Source: DATFTF01 sp963825175 (lineage in GTDB: Bacteria; Acidobacteriota; Thermoanaerobaculia; UBA5066; Gp7-AA6). From it: a stretch of 64,000 nt of DNA. The translations under genes were made by a program, and so were the position numbers. Under the pieces are notes generated by a model. It was not told where the DNA came from. It ran no database searches and saw only the letters and a list, made by a program, of their open reading frames with translations. The DNA is taken from NCBI GenBank assembly GCA_963825175.1, contig CAWGSA010000003.1:288465-352464 (forward strand), read 5' to 3'. This document shows, in pieces, positions 8,876 through 17,903 of this stretch (position 1 is the stretch's first letter; every line of letters starts with the position of its first letter).

Positions 8876-10243
8876 TCAGAGCGACGCGGGCGGGGTGCGG
8901 CGGATCCTGTTTCTCAATCGGCGCGCCCAGTCGCCCCGGCGGGAGCCGGCGGGCAGGGCGCGGCGCGCGGCGTTTTGCAGCGACCGCTCGCCGTTGCGGG
9001 CGAGGCGGCGCCACCGCGCCCGCACGCCGGGATTGCGGCGGAGGTCGTCGAGCGTTTGGCCGAGCTCGCGGTAGAAGGCTTCGTCCCCCCGGAAATACAT
9101 GTTCTTGAGCCAGCAGGCTCCCGGCTCGACGCACTGATCGCGGATGATCCGGTGCGTCGATGGATCGTACTTGGCCTTGTCGCCGGCGATCAGGATCTCC
9201 CTTTGCTCTTCCCGCAGGCGCCGGAAGGCGGGACCGTTCCAGTGGTCGACGAACCGGCCGTTCAACGCGTTGCCCATTGGCGGGTAGTCGGGCAGCATCA
9301 GAAAACAACAGGGATAGAGGTCCCCGTTGCCGCGGATCGTGGCGGTGTACCACCCGAAGAAGCACTGGCCGTTCTCCTCCCGGAACGACGGCGCCGTGGG
9401 GAAGAGGGGAGCCTCGGGAGGCGACGCGAGACTTCGCTTGATCTCCGCCACCATGGCGTTCCACTCGTGGATCGGAAAGAACATCTGGAGGAGTCCGGCA
9501 TCGCGATCCCGGCGGAGGATCTCCTCCAGGTACGGCCGAAGGAGCTCTCCGTCCGACGGGCCGAGGAGGATCTCGGGCTCGATGTGCTCGCCGGGGATGG
9601 AGAGCACGAGGCTCATGGCGAGACGGTCGGCCCCGAGCGAGCGGCCGAGGTCGTACATGCGCGGGAGGTCCGCGTAATTGCGGCGGTCGATCAGGAACTG
9701 GACCACGACCGCGGGCCGGCCCGATGGTCCGCGCGCGCGGACCAGGCCCCGGACGTTCTCCAGCACGCGGTCGAAGATCGCCGGTTTGACCTGCATCATC
9801 CGCGCGTAGTCGGCGGCGTCGACGGCGTTCAAGGAGATGATGACCTCCCGCGCCTCGTACTGCGTCAGCCGCTGCGCGATATCGGCGGTCATCAGCGCCC
9901 CGTTGGTCGTCAGGTTGTCCAGAACGATCCCGCGGGCGTGGACGTGATCGAGCACCCGGCCGGCGTCGCGGTGCGCCAGCGGGTCGCCCCCGCCGGACAT
10001 CCGCAGGGCCTTGACCCCCATCCGGGCGAGCTCGTCGATCAGGGCGCAGAGGTGCTCGAAGGAGATCTGCTGCTTGGTCCGCACGTCCTGCTGGTTGCAG
10101 AAGTAGCAGGCGACGTTGCAGCGGTCGGTGATGTCGAGCTCGGCATGGACCGGTCCCCGCGTGGCCCGGCCGGAGCGGATCGCGGCCAGGATCTCTCCCT
10201 TGCGCTCGGCGTCGATCTCGGCCCATCCGTGCGTCCCACGCAT
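8876..10243 (-). CDS. Radical SAM protein with SPASM/twitch-like C-terminal region
   Basis: A 455-residue iron-sulfur enzyme. The radical SAM cluster motif C-x3-C-x2-C is CNVACYFC at residues 42-49, preceded by the usual LDITDRCN. RMSGGGDPL follows as the glycine-rich SAM-binding strand. The C-terminal half holds further cysteines (GQCFFG, LYPCCF, DQCVEPGACW), as in SPASM domains binding auxiliary [4Fe-4S] clusters. Such enzymes modify peptides or small molecules; the substrate is not deducible and no precursor-peptide gene is evident next to it. The tail after about 410 is very Arg-rich. The ATG of MRGTHGW was preferred over twelve extra upstream codons. Confidence 0.8.
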   Translation of the reverse strand: MRGTHGWAEIDAERKGEILAAIRSGRATRGPVHAELDITDRCNVACYFCNQQDVRTKQQISFEHLCALIDELARMGVKALRMSGGGDPLAHRDAGRVLDHVHARGIVLDNLTTNGALMTADIAQRLTQYEAREVIISLNAVDAADYARMMQVKPAIFDRVLENVRGLVRARGPSGRPAVVVQFLIDRRNYADLPRMYDLGRSLGADRLAMSLVLSIPGEHIEPEILLGPSDGELLRPYLEEILRRDRDAGLLQMFFPIHEWNAMVAEIKRSLASPPEAPLFPTAPSFREENGQCFFGWYTATIRGNGDLYPCCFLMLPDYPPMGNALNGRFVDHWNGPAFRRLREEQREILIAGDKAKYDPSTHRIIRDQCVEPGACWLKNMYFRGDEAFYRELGQTLDDLRRNPGVRARWRRLARNGERSLQNAARRALPAGSRRGDWARRLRNRIRRTPPASL

Positions 10244-10495
10244 CGAGGCGATGTTAGCAGCCCCGCGCCGGGGCGCCACCGCCGGGGACTACCGCGGCTC
10301 GCCTTGAACGATCGAGATCGCGCCTTCGGGAGTGGAAGAAGCCAGAAAGCCCCAAAACGCGCCGGCGCGCGCGGGGCCCATTGCGAGCCACAGAAGAGCC
10401 GGAAGCCATCGCCGCGAAAGGGGGCTCGACCTTGGTCCAAGGTCTCTCCGGGAAGCGGCACGAACGGCTCCCGCTCATCGGAGCGGTCGCCAGGG

Positions 10496-11272
10496 CTATT
10501 CCTTCTTGCGGAAGATCCAGGCGATGGCGATGCCGAGGAGGTACAGCGCGATCATCGGCAACGCGAAAACGCACTGGGTCGCGATGTCCGGCGTGGGCGT
10601 AATGATCGCGGCGATGATGAAGATCACCAGCACGGCGTACTTGAACTTGGCGAGCAGGAACTTCTCCGACACCACCCCCATGCGGGCGAGGAAGAAGATG
10701 AGAATGGGCATCTCGAAACAAAGGCCCAGGCCCATGATGATCTTCGTGGCCGTCGACAGGTACTCGTTGATGGTGATGACGGCGTTGAAGTTCTTGCCCA
10801 CCCCCACCAGGAACCCCACGACGACCGGGAACGCCTCGTAGTAACCGAACGCGCAGCCGGCGAGGAAGAACAGAACGCCGGCGAAGATGAAGGGAAAGAC
10901 GTAGCGCTTTTCCTTTCGATACAGCGCCGGAGCGATGAAGAGCCAGACCTGCCAAAGGATGATCGGCGACGCTCCGATCACGGCGGCCAGCAGAGCCACG
11001 CGGAAGTACATCAGGAACGGCTCGGTCAGGGTGGTGTAGGAGAGGTTCTGGCCGGGCGGAAGGACGCGGCGCACCGGCTTGGCCAGGAACTCGAAGATGT
11101 TGGGGGCCCACGCCCACGCCACGAAGAACAGGCCGAAGACCGCGATCAGGCAGACGAAGACGCGCCGGCGCAGCTCCTCCAGGTGGTCGAAGAAGCCCAT
11201 CCGCGGGAGCTCTTCCCCGTCCGCGGAGTGCGTCGGTTCATCCGAGAGGCGTCGGGGGAGAAGGTTCCTCAA
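10496..11272 (-). CDS. tatC: Sec-independent protein translocase TatC
   Basis: A 258-residue polytopic membrane protein, the twin-arginine signal receptor of the Tat pathway. The family signature FFDHLEELRRRVF lies near residue 27, followed by six hydrophobic segments and SPIILWQVWLFIAPALY. The start is a TTG overlapping the tatA stop (TTGA), which implies translational coupling. An internal ATG at MGFFDHLEEL would give a shorter but still complete domain. It is downstream of tatA in a two-gene unit. The 250 bp downstream, up to the radical SAM gene, contain no recognisable gene. Confidence 0.94.
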   Translation of the reverse strand: MRNLLPRRLSDEPTHSADGEELPRMGFFDHLEELRRRVFVCLIAVFGLFFVAWAWAPNIFEFLAKPVRRVLPPGQNLSYTTLTEPFLMYFRVALLAAVIGASPIILWQVWLFIAPALYRKEKRYVFPFIFAGVLFFLAGCAFGYYEAFPVVVGFLVGVGKNFNAVITINEYLSTATKIIMGLGLCFEMPILIFFLARMGVVSEKFLLAKFKYAVLVIFIIAAIITPTPDIATQCVFALPMIALYLLGIAIAWIFRKKE

Positions 11273-11577
11273 GCGGGAAGGGTGGGCCCGGCTTCCGGAG
11301 GCGTCGAAGGGCCCTCGGCGGTCGCGGGGGGTGCGGTCTCGACCGGCTTGGGCCCGGTGATCGTCTGGGCCACCGTGTCCTTGATCCCGGTCGTTTCCGT
11401 CTTGACCTGGTCCATTTCGTGCTCGATCGTCCGTTTCAGGTCATCGGAGGCTTTCTTGAACTCGGCCAGACCCTTGCCGATGGATTTCCCGATCTCCGGC
11501 AGCTTCTTGGGCCCGAAAATGAGGAGCGCCAGCAGGAAAATCAGCATCAATTCGGGCATTCCGATGGAGCCGAACAT
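11269..11577 (-). CDS. tatA: Sec-independent translocase subunit TatA/TatB
   Basis: A 102-residue protein with one N-terminal membrane helix (PELMLIFLLALLIFGPKKLPE), the conserved FGPKKLPEIG hinge, an amphipathic helix (SIGKGLAEFKKASDDLKRTI) and a Pro/Ala-rich tail. This is the pore-forming component of the Tat translocon. TatA and TatB cannot be separated safely by eye; the short FGP-K-LPE form favours TatA. It is first in the tatA-tatC unit and divergent from the S41 protease gene. Confidence 0.9.
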   Translation of the reverse strand: MFGSIGMPELMLIFLLALLIFGPKKLPEIGKSIGKGLAEFKKASDDLKRTIEHEMDQVKTETTGIKDTVAQTITGPKPVETAPPATAEGPSTPPEAGPTLPA

Positions 11578-11670
11578 GTTCCCTCCAGAGATGGATTCTA
11601 CGCCGAACGAGATGACGCCCTACGACTTTCCCTCCGGCCGTGTCAGAATGAAGATCCGAGGAGGCCTCTC

Positions 11671-13296
11671 TTGAGCCAGCCCCGTTCCCGAATCCTGATT
11701 GCCGTCGCTCTCGTCGTAGCCGCCACGCTCATCGGCGGCGCGGTGGGGGAACGCCTGCTCGCTTCCCCCGAGCGCGATACTCCGTCTCTGGACGAGTACG
11801 CCGACATCCTGACGACGCTCTCCGAGTGGTCGCCCGAGGCGATCCCGCCGGAGAAGTTCGTGTACGCGTCCATCCACGGCATGCTGGCGCGCCTGGACCC
11901 GCATACCACTTTTCTCGAGCCCGACGACTACGCGGCGATGCGGGAGAAGCAGCAGGGGTCGTTCTTCGGCTTGGGCATCCAGATCCAGAAGCGGATGGGC
12001 AAGATCACGGTCATCGCGCCGATGGAGGGGACGCCGGCCTACAAGATGGGGGTTCGTGCCGGCGACATCATCAGCGCGATCGAGGGAGAGGAAATCCGGG
12101 AGGACAGCTCGACCGACGAGGTGGTCAAGAAGCTCCGCGGCCCCAAGGGGACGCAGGTCACCATCACCATCCGCCGTCCGGGACTCGACGAGCCGATCAA
12201 CATGACGATCACCCGGGCGGAGATCCCGACCCTTTCGGTGCCGTATGCCTTCCTGCTCGGCCCGGAGACCGGATACGTGCTGCTCCGGGACTTCACGCAC
12301 ACGTCCAGCCATGAATTGACCGTCGCCATCGAGAAGCTCGAAAAGCAGGGGATGAAGCGTCTGGTCCTCGATCTTCGGGGCAATCCCGGCGGAGTGCTGG
12401 ACCAGGCGGTGGACGTCGCGGACGTCTTCCTTCCCAAGGCTGCCAAGGTGGTCTACACCCGCGGACGGACTCCTTCCTCGGCCCAGGACTTCTTCGCGCC
12501 GGGGGAGGGAGTCCACTTCGACCAGCCGCTGGTCGTCCTCATCAACCGCGGCTCCGCGTCGGCCTCGGAGATCGTGGCGGGAGCGATTCAGGACCATGAC
12601 CGGGGTCTCCTGGTCGGACAGCGCAGCTGGGGCAAGGGACTCGTCCAGAGCGTCTACACGCTGCCCTACGGCGCCGGCCTGGCGCTCACGACGGCGCGCT
12701 ACTACACGCCGTCCGGGCGGTGGATCCAGCGCGATTACAGCGACCTTCTGGCTTACGTCAACCCGGGCGACCCGGACGCCGGGGACGCGGAGACCGGCGA
12801 AGAAGCCCGCAAGGCGGGGCAGCCGTTCTACACCGACGCCGGCCGCGTCGTGTACGCCGCCGGAGGGATCACTCCCGACGTTCTCGTCAAGAACAACTTC
12901 GGCGACTCCAAGCTCCTGACGCAGCTTCTGGCCCGCAGCCTGTTCTTCAACTTCGGGGTCGATTACCTTTCCAGGCACCGGGAACTGTCAGCCGACTTTG
13001 CGATGACGCCGGCGTTGCGCGAGGAGTTCTTCCGCTTCGTCGAGAAGTCGGGGTACTTGACGGCGGACGAGCTCAAGCGCCAATACGACGAGGACCCCAA
13101 CCGCAATCTCGTCGATCTGGCCATTCGGGTCGAGATCGCCAACTCGAAGTTCGGGCTGGAAGCGGGGCGGAGAGTCCAGGTCGGCGGCGACATCCAGGTC
13201 CAGAAGGCGCTCACGCTGTTCGGGGAGGCCGCCAGGATCGCCGCGTTGCCGAAGAAGTCGAATACCGCGGCGCGCACCGCCAAGTCGGGAGTCTAA
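11671..13296 (+). CDS. S41 (C-terminal processing) peptidase with PDZ domain
   Basis: A 541-residue exported serine protease of the CtpA/Prc family. It has an N-terminal membrane anchor or signal (ILIAVALVVAATLIGGAVG), then a helical cap, a PDZ domain (about 95-180, GSFFGLGIQIQ...GVRAGDIISAIEG) and the S41 catalytic core. The core carries the Ser nucleophile in RGSASASEI near residue 297 and the Lys base in GQRSWGKG near 322. Its role is processing or turnover of envelope proteins. The start is a TTG with GAGGAGG six bases upstream; earlier in-frame codons run through tatA antisense and are not credible. The C-terminal 150 residues are helical and unassigned. Confidence 0.93.
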   Translation: MSQPRSRILIAVALVVAATLIGGAVGERLLASPERDTPSLDEYADILTTLSEWSPEAIPPEKFVYASIHGMLARLDPHTTFLEPDDYAAMREKQQGSFFGLGIQIQKRMGKITVIAPMEGTPAYKMGVRAGDIISAIEGEEIREDSSTDEVVKKLRGPKGTQVTITIRRPGLDEPINMTITRAEIPTLSVPYAFLLGPETGYVLLRDFTHTSSHELTVAIEKLEKQGMKRLVLDLRGNPGGVLDQAVDVADVFLPKAAKVVYTRGRTPSSAQDFFAPGEGVHFDQPLVVLINRGSASASEIVAGAIQDHDRGLLVGQRSWGKGLVQSVYTLPYGAGLALTTARYYTPSGRWIQRDYSDLLAYVNPGDPDAGDAETGEEARKAGQPFYTDAGRVVYAAGGITPDVLVKNNFGDSKLLTQLLARSLFFNFGVDYLSRHRELSADFAMTPALREEFFRFVEKSGYLTADELKRQYDEDPNRNLVDLAIRVEIANSKFGLEAGRRVQVGGDIQVQKALTLFGEAARIAALPKKSNTAARTAKSGV

Positions 13297-13337
13297 GCGA
13301 GGACCAACGCCTCGGTCTAAGGTCTAAGGTCCAAGGA

Positions 13338-13838
13338 TCAAGACCCTGTCGTCCGGCGAACCTTTGACTTCAGTCTCTCGTTGCGCTCGAGCACGATCTC
13401 GATGAATTCCCGGGCCGCGCCGCGGCCGCCGCACCTCTCGAGCACGCAGTCGGCGGCAGCGAGCGCCGCCGGGGTGGAGTCGGCCGGGCACGCGGAGAGG
13501 CCCGCCGCTTGCAGCAGGGGAACGTCCGGCTCGTCGTCTCCGATGGCCGCGGTCTGCGACGGGTCGAGCTTCCACCGGCGGCAGAGCGCCTCGTAGCGGA
13601 CGAGCTTGTCGCGGATACCCTGGAGGCAAAGGTGCACGCCGAGGTCCCGCGCGCGGGCGTCGGTCGCCGGCGATGTGCGTCCGGAGATCCACGCCACCTT
13701 CAGGCCCGCCGCGATCGCCTTGCGCATCCCGTGGCCGTCCTTGGTGTCGAAGACCTTGAATTCCTGGCCGTCGCCCGCGAGGTAGATCCTTCCATCGGTC
13801 AGGACTCCGTCGACATCGAAGAACAAAGCCTTGATCAT
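13338..13838 (-). CDS. kdsC: 3-deoxy-D-manno-octulosonate 8-phosphate phosphatase
   Basis: A 166-residue HAD-superfamily phosphatase converting Kdo-8-P to Kdo for lipopolysaccharide core synthesis. HAD motif I is FFDVDGVLTDG, motif II is the Ser of ISGRTS, and motif III/IV is AIGDDEPDVPLL. The small size without a large cap matches KdsC, a tetramer. The start is the ATG of MIKALFF; thirty in-frame codons further upstream run through the octamer repeat tract and look like translated repeat. It lies 97 bp downstream of kdsD on the same strand. Confidence 0.93.
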   Translation of the reverse strand: MIKALFFDVDGVLTDGRIYLAGDGQEFKVFDTKDGHGMRKAIAAGLKVAWISGRTSPATDARARDLGVHLCLQGIRDKLVRYEALCRRWKLDPSQTAAIGDDEPDVPLLQAAGLSACPADSTPAALAAADCVLERCGGRGAAREFIEIVLERNERLKSKVRRTTGS

Positions 13839-13839
13839 C

Positions 13840-13935
13840 GGCCCATCGGTTGATCGGTTCATCGGTTCATGCGCCCTCGGAGAGCTCTTCTTCGACGAAA
13901 TCATCCGATGATCCGATGATCCGATCATCCGATTC
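13840..13935. repeat. Octamer-like repeats (GATCCGAT / CATCGGTT) between kdsD and kdsC
   Basis: Successive near-identical eight-base units CATCGGTT, then GATCCGAT with its own reverse complement, fill almost the whole kdsD-kdsC spacer. The GATCCGATCATC core is partly palindromic. Confidence 0.65.
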
Positions 13936-14892
13936 CTAGCTGATTCCCGCCGACAGCAGGTCGTGGAGATGGAGAGCTCCGATCAGGCGGCGCTGTCCGT
14001 CCACCACGAACAGCGACGTGATCTTGCCGTCTTCCATGGCCGCGAGCGCGGTCGAGGCAAACGTCTCGGGGTCGGCGGTCCGAGGATTGGGGTGCAGGCA
14101 GTCTCCCGCCGGGCGCTCGAGCAGCGCCAGGTCCTTCTCGATCAGCCGCCGCAGGTCGCCATCGGAGATCACGCCCACGAGCTCGCCGGCCGCGCCGACC
14201 ACCGCCGTGATACCCATCATCTTGCGCGACATCTCGTGGATCGCCTCGGGCATGGACGTCTCCCGCGAGACCTTCGGGATCCGCTCTCCGGTCCGCATCA
14301 AGTCCTTGACCTTCAGGAACCGTCTCCCGAGCTCTCCGCCCGGGTGCAGGGCCGCGAAGTCCGCCTCGCGAAATCCCTTCCGTTCGGAGAGGACCATGGC
14401 CAGGGCGTCGCCCACGGCGAGCATGGCCGTGGTCGAGGCGGTGGGAGCCAGGTTCAAGGGGCAGGCTTCCCGAGAGATGGCCACGGAGAGGACGCGGTCC
14501 GCGGCGCGGGCCACCGAGGAGCCGGGTACGCCGGTCATCGCGAGGGTGCGGATCCCGCGCGCGCGCGCGAACTCCAGCAACCGCACGACCTCGGCCGTCT
14601 CGCCGGAGTAGGAGAGCGCCAGCACCGCGTCTCCCTCCATCAGCATCCCCAGGTCGCCGTGCGAGGCCTCGGCGGCGTGCAGGTAGAAGGCCGGGGTTCC
14701 GGTCGAGGCGAGAGTGGCGGCGACCTTCTGGGCGATCAATCCGGACTTGCCGAGGCCCGTGACGCACAGCCGGCCCCGGCAGGCGGAAATGTCCTCGACC
14801 GCCCCGGTGAACTCGGGGCCGAGGTTCCCGATCTGCTCCCGGATCGAGTCGGCCTCGATCTCCAGGACCTTGCGGGCCGTTTCGAGAATCAC
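13936..14892 (-). CDS. kdsD: Arabinose-5-phosphate isomerase (KpsF/GutQ family)
   Basis: A 318-residue enzyme interconverting ribulose-5-P and arabinose-5-P, the first committed precursor of Kdo. The SIS domain (about 1-190) shows VTGLGKSGLIAQK, SHGDLGM and ALSYSGETAEV. Two CBS domains follow (DLMRTGERIPKV, GITAVVGAAGELVGVISDGDLRR and the last repeat FVVDGQRRLIGALHLHDLL). The GTG start before ILETARKVLEIEADSI is required by domain extent, although the frame stays open far upstream through the antisense of the M16 gene. It pairs with kdsC. Confidence 0.93.
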   Translation of the reverse strand: MILETARKVLEIEADSIREQIGNLGPEFTGAVEDISACRGRLCVTGLGKSGLIAQKVAATLASTGTPAFYLHAAEASHGDLGMLMEGDAVLALSYSGETAEVVRLLEFARARGIRTLAMTGVPGSSVARAADRVLSVAISREACPLNLAPTASTTAMLAVGDALAMVLSERKGFREADFAALHPGGELGRRFLKVKDLMRTGERIPKVSRETSMPEAIHEMSRKMMGITAVVGAAGELVGVISDGDLRRLIEKDLALLERPAGDCLHPNPRTADPETFASTALAAMEDGKITSLFVVDGQRRLIGALHLHDLLSAGIS

Positions 14893-15000
14893 GGCGCGTA
14901 TGTTATTCGAGAGGCCTGTTTCGAGGGATGCCCTCGAAACCCGCCGCCGAGAAGGCCGTATGACCGCCAAGGAAACCGACGGCGTCGAAAAGGAGGAGCC

Positions 15001-17805
15001 TTGAACGCGAAAAACCGCCTGATCCCGAGCCTGGCCGCGCTGCTGGTCGCACTGTCCCTTCCCGGCCAAACGCCGGCGCCGAGGAAGCCCCGCCCCAGGA
15101 CGGTTCCCGCGCCGGCCCGGGCGTCCGGCGCCGCCCCCAGGATCGAGTTCGAGAAATACACCCTTTCCAACGGCCTCCAGGTGATTCTGCACGTCGACCG
15201 CAAGCTCCCGATCGTCCACGTCAACGAGTGGTTCCACGTCGGTTCCAAGAACGAGAAGCCGGGACGGACCGGCTTTGCCCACCTCTTCGAGCACGAGATG
15301 TTCGAAGGCTCCAAGAACGCCCCGGGCAAGTACTGGGCACGGATGGAGCTGGCCGGAGCCAACGTCTCGGAAGGTGGCGTCAACGGCACGACCAACAACG
15401 ACCGCACCAACTATTTCGCGACTGTCCCTTCCGGAAGCCTCGAATACGTCCTGTGGATCGAGTCGGATCGCCTGGCGACGCTCGGGCAGCACCTGACCCA
15501 GGAGAACCTCGACGCTCAGCGCGCCGTGGTCAAGAACGAGCGGCGGCAGAGCCTGGAGAATCAGCCGTATGGACGGGCCTTCGACCTGATCTTTCAAAAT
15601 CTCTTCCCGGCGGGCCACCCCTATTCCTGGTCCGTGATCGGCAGCCAGGAGGACCTCTCGGCGGCGTCGCTCGAGGACGTCCAGGAGTTCTTCGCTCGGT
15701 ACTACGCGCCCAACAACCTCTCCCTCGTCATCGCTGGCGACTTCGACCCGGCCGCGGCCAAGAAGCTGGTGGAGAAATATTTCGGCGACATCCCTCCGGG
15801 CCCGCCGCTCGACCGGCCGGAGCGCTGGATCCCGGAGCTCACGGGCGAAAAGATCGTCGAGGCAGCCGACCGGGTGGCCCAGGAGCGCGTCTACATGGCC
15901 TGGCCGTCCCCGGAGGGATACGCGCCGGGCGACGCGGAGCTCGATCTGGCCTCCTTCATTCTCGCCGACGGCCTGTCGTCACGGCTCCAGAAGGTGCTGG
16001 TCCACGACAAGCAGCTGTGCACCGACGTGAATTCCTTCCAGTCGTCGCAGGAGATCTCGGGCTTCTACGCGGTCATCGCTACCGCGCGCCCGGGGGTGGC
16101 GCTGCCGCAGATCGAGAAGATCGTGACCGAGGAGATCGCGAAGCTGGCCAGGCAGGGGCCCACGCCGGCGGAGCTCGCGCGCGCGAAGACCAAGTGGGAG
16201 TACGCGTTCGTCTCCGGTCTCGAGCGCATCGGCGGGTTCGGCGGGAAGGCCGATCGCTTGAACTCCTACAACACGTTCCTGGGCGATCCGGGGAAATTCG
16301 ATTTCGACCGAAACCGCTATCAGAACGCGACGGCGGAGGACGTCCGGAAGGCCGTGGCCCGCTGGCTCGATACGTCCCACCGGCTCCTGGTCCGGTTTCA
16401 TCCCGAGAAGTCCGGACGCGTTTCCGAAGCGGTCCTCGACCGTTCCAAGCAGCCCGCCCTCGGCGCGGACACGCCGTTCCGCGCGCCGGAGGTGCGATCG
16501 GCGACGCTTCCCAACGGGCTCGAAGTCCTGGTGGTCGAGCGGCACGAGCTGCCCAAGGTGGCCGTCACGCTGGCTTCGCGCGCCGGCTCGATGGCCGATC
16601 CGCCGGGAAAGGAAGGAACCGCGTACCTGACCGCGGCGACGCTCAGTCTGGGCACGAAGACCCGAAAGGCCCTGGAGATCGAGTCGGCGTTCGGCGATCT
16701 CGGCACGTCCCTGGACGCGCAGACGCAAAGGGAGAGCGTTCGGCTCGGGTTCGAGGTCCTGAAGCGCAATCTCGGGCCGGCCCTCCAGCTCTTCGCCGAC
16801 GTCGTCCGCGACCCGACGTTTCCCGAAGCGGAGATCGAGCGCGAGAAGAAGCGGCATCTCGATGAGCTCGCCCAGCAGGAGAAGAGCGGGAGCGCGGTGT
16901 CCGCCCGCGTACGGGCGATGCTGCTTTTCGGCCCGGACCATCCCTATGGCCGCGCGGTGCAGGGACTTCCCGAGACCGTCGCGAAGGCCACACGGCAGGA
17001 CCTCGCGGCGTTTCACAAGGACCGCTACGCGCCGGGAGGCAGCGCCCTCGTGTTCGCCGGGGACGTGACGTTGGACGAGGCCAGGGCCCTGGCCGCCCAG
17101 GCCTTCGGCAGCTGGAGCGGTTCGGCACCCGCGGTCGTGCCGGTCCCGCCCCCTTCGCCCGCGCCGGGCGGAAAGATCTACCTGGTTGACCGCCAGGACG
17201 CGGCCCAGACCGTCGTCAGCCAGTCGCTGCCGGCCCCGCCGCGAACGGTTCCCGATTACTACGCCTTGACGGTCGCCGACGGTGTGTGGGGCGGCGGAGC
17301 CAGCTCGCGGCTGAACACGAATATCCGCGAGGACAAGGGCTATTCCTACGGCGTCTTCTCGAACCTGGTGACCTTTCGGGATCAGGGCGTCTGGTATGCG
17401 GCAGGCGGCGTTCAGACCAACAAGACCAAGGAGTCCGTCGTCGAGTTCGAGAAGGAGCTCCAGGCGATCGCCGGCGGCAAACCCATCACCGAGCAGGAAT
17501 TCGATTCCCACAAGTCCCGCATCGTCCGCGGCTACGCCCAGCAGTTCGAGACGGTGGGCCGGGTCGGCGGTCAGGTCGCCGATCTCTGGACCGACGGGTT
17601 GCCGATGGCGACGCTCCAGAAGGAGTATGACGAGACAGAGCAGGTCACGCTGGCGGCGGCGCGGGACGCGGCGCGCAAGCACGCGTCCACCGACAAGGCC
17701 ATCCTCCTCCTGGTGGGAGACCGCGCCAAGATCGAGCCGGGCCTGAAGGAGCTCCACCTGGGCGAGATCGTCGTGCTGGACACGGAGGGGAGGCCCGTGC
17801 ATTGA
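15001..17805 (+). CDS. M16 family zinc metallopeptidase, fused two-subunit form
   Basis: A 934-residue exported insulinase-family peptidase. Signal peptide about residues 1-22, then a Pro/Arg-rich linker. The first M16 half carries the inverted zinc motif HxxEH as HLFEH (94-98) with the distal Glu in VKNERRQ near 180. The second half (from about 500, LPNGLEVLVVERHELPKV) lacks HxxEH and has the R/Y-type substrate-binding strand (NIREDKGYSYGVFS). Two-domain fusions act as closed-chamber peptidases in the periplasm, degrading peptides. The start is a TTG directly after AAAAGGAGGAG. The gene is divergent from kdsD with a 108-bp intergenic region. Confidence 0.92.
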   Translation: MNAKNRLIPSLAALLVALSLPGQTPAPRKPRPRTVPAPARASGAAPRIEFEKYTLSNGLQVILHVDRKLPIVHVNEWFHVGSKNEKPGRTGFAHLFEHEMFEGSKNAPGKYWARMELAGANVSEGGVNGTTNNDRTNYFATVPSGSLEYVLWIESDRLATLGQHLTQENLDAQRAVVKNERRQSLENQPYGRAFDLIFQNLFPAGHPYSWSVIGSQEDLSAASLEDVQEFFARYYAPNNLSLVIAGDFDPAAAKKLVEKYFGDIPPGPPLDRPERWIPELTGEKIVEAADRVAQERVYMAWPSPEGYAPGDAELDLASFILADGLSSRLQKVLVHDKQLCTDVNSFQSSQEISGFYAVIATARPGVALPQIEKIVTEEIAKLARQGPTPAELARAKTKWEYAFVSGLERIGGFGGKADRLNSYNTFLGDPGKFDFDRNRYQNATAEDVRKAVARWLDTSHRLLVRFHPEKSGRVSEAVLDRSKQPALGADTPFRAPEVRSATLPNGLEVLVVERHELPKVAVTLASRAGSMADPPGKEGTAYLTAATLSLGTKTRKALEIESAFGDLGTSLDAQTQRESVRLGFEVLKRNLGPALQLFADVVRDPTFPEAEIEREKKRHLDELAQQEKSGSAVSARVRAMLLFGPDHPYGRAVQGLPETVAKATRQDLAAFHKDRYAPGGSALVFAGDVTLDEARALAAQAFGSWSGSAPAVVPVPPPSPAPGGKIYLVDRQDAAQTVVSQSLPAPPRTVPDYYALTVADGVWGGGASSRLNTNIREDKGYSYGVFSNLVTFRDQGVWYAAGGVQTNKTKESVVEFEKELQAIAGGKPITEQEFDSHKSRIVRGYAQQFETVGRVGGQVADLWTDGLPMATLQKEYDETEQVTLAAARDAARKHASTDKAILLLVGDRAKIEPGLKELHLGEIVVLDTEGRPVH

Positions 17806-17865
17806 GCTGACCCTTCTCCCCCTCACCCTCTCGCCCGCTCACCCCTCTCTGCCTTCAAGGAGCAG

Positions 17866-17899
17866 AGGGAGAGAGGGGGAGAGTGGGAGAGTGGGAGAC
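17866..17899. repeat. Purine-rich GAGAGTGG octamer run
   Basis: Repeats of GAGAGTGG-type units lie in the 98-bp space between the convergent M16 and HEAT-repeat genes. Together with the C/T-rich arm before them they may form an imperfect hairpin serving both transcripts. Confidence 0.5.
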
Positions 17900-17903
17900 G
17901 GTG

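Noticed and set aside
13963..15000. Very long plus-strand frame extending the M16 peptidase upstream by over 340 codons
   Set aside because: It runs antisense through kdsD; the signal peptide and AAAAGGAGGAG place the start at the TTG.
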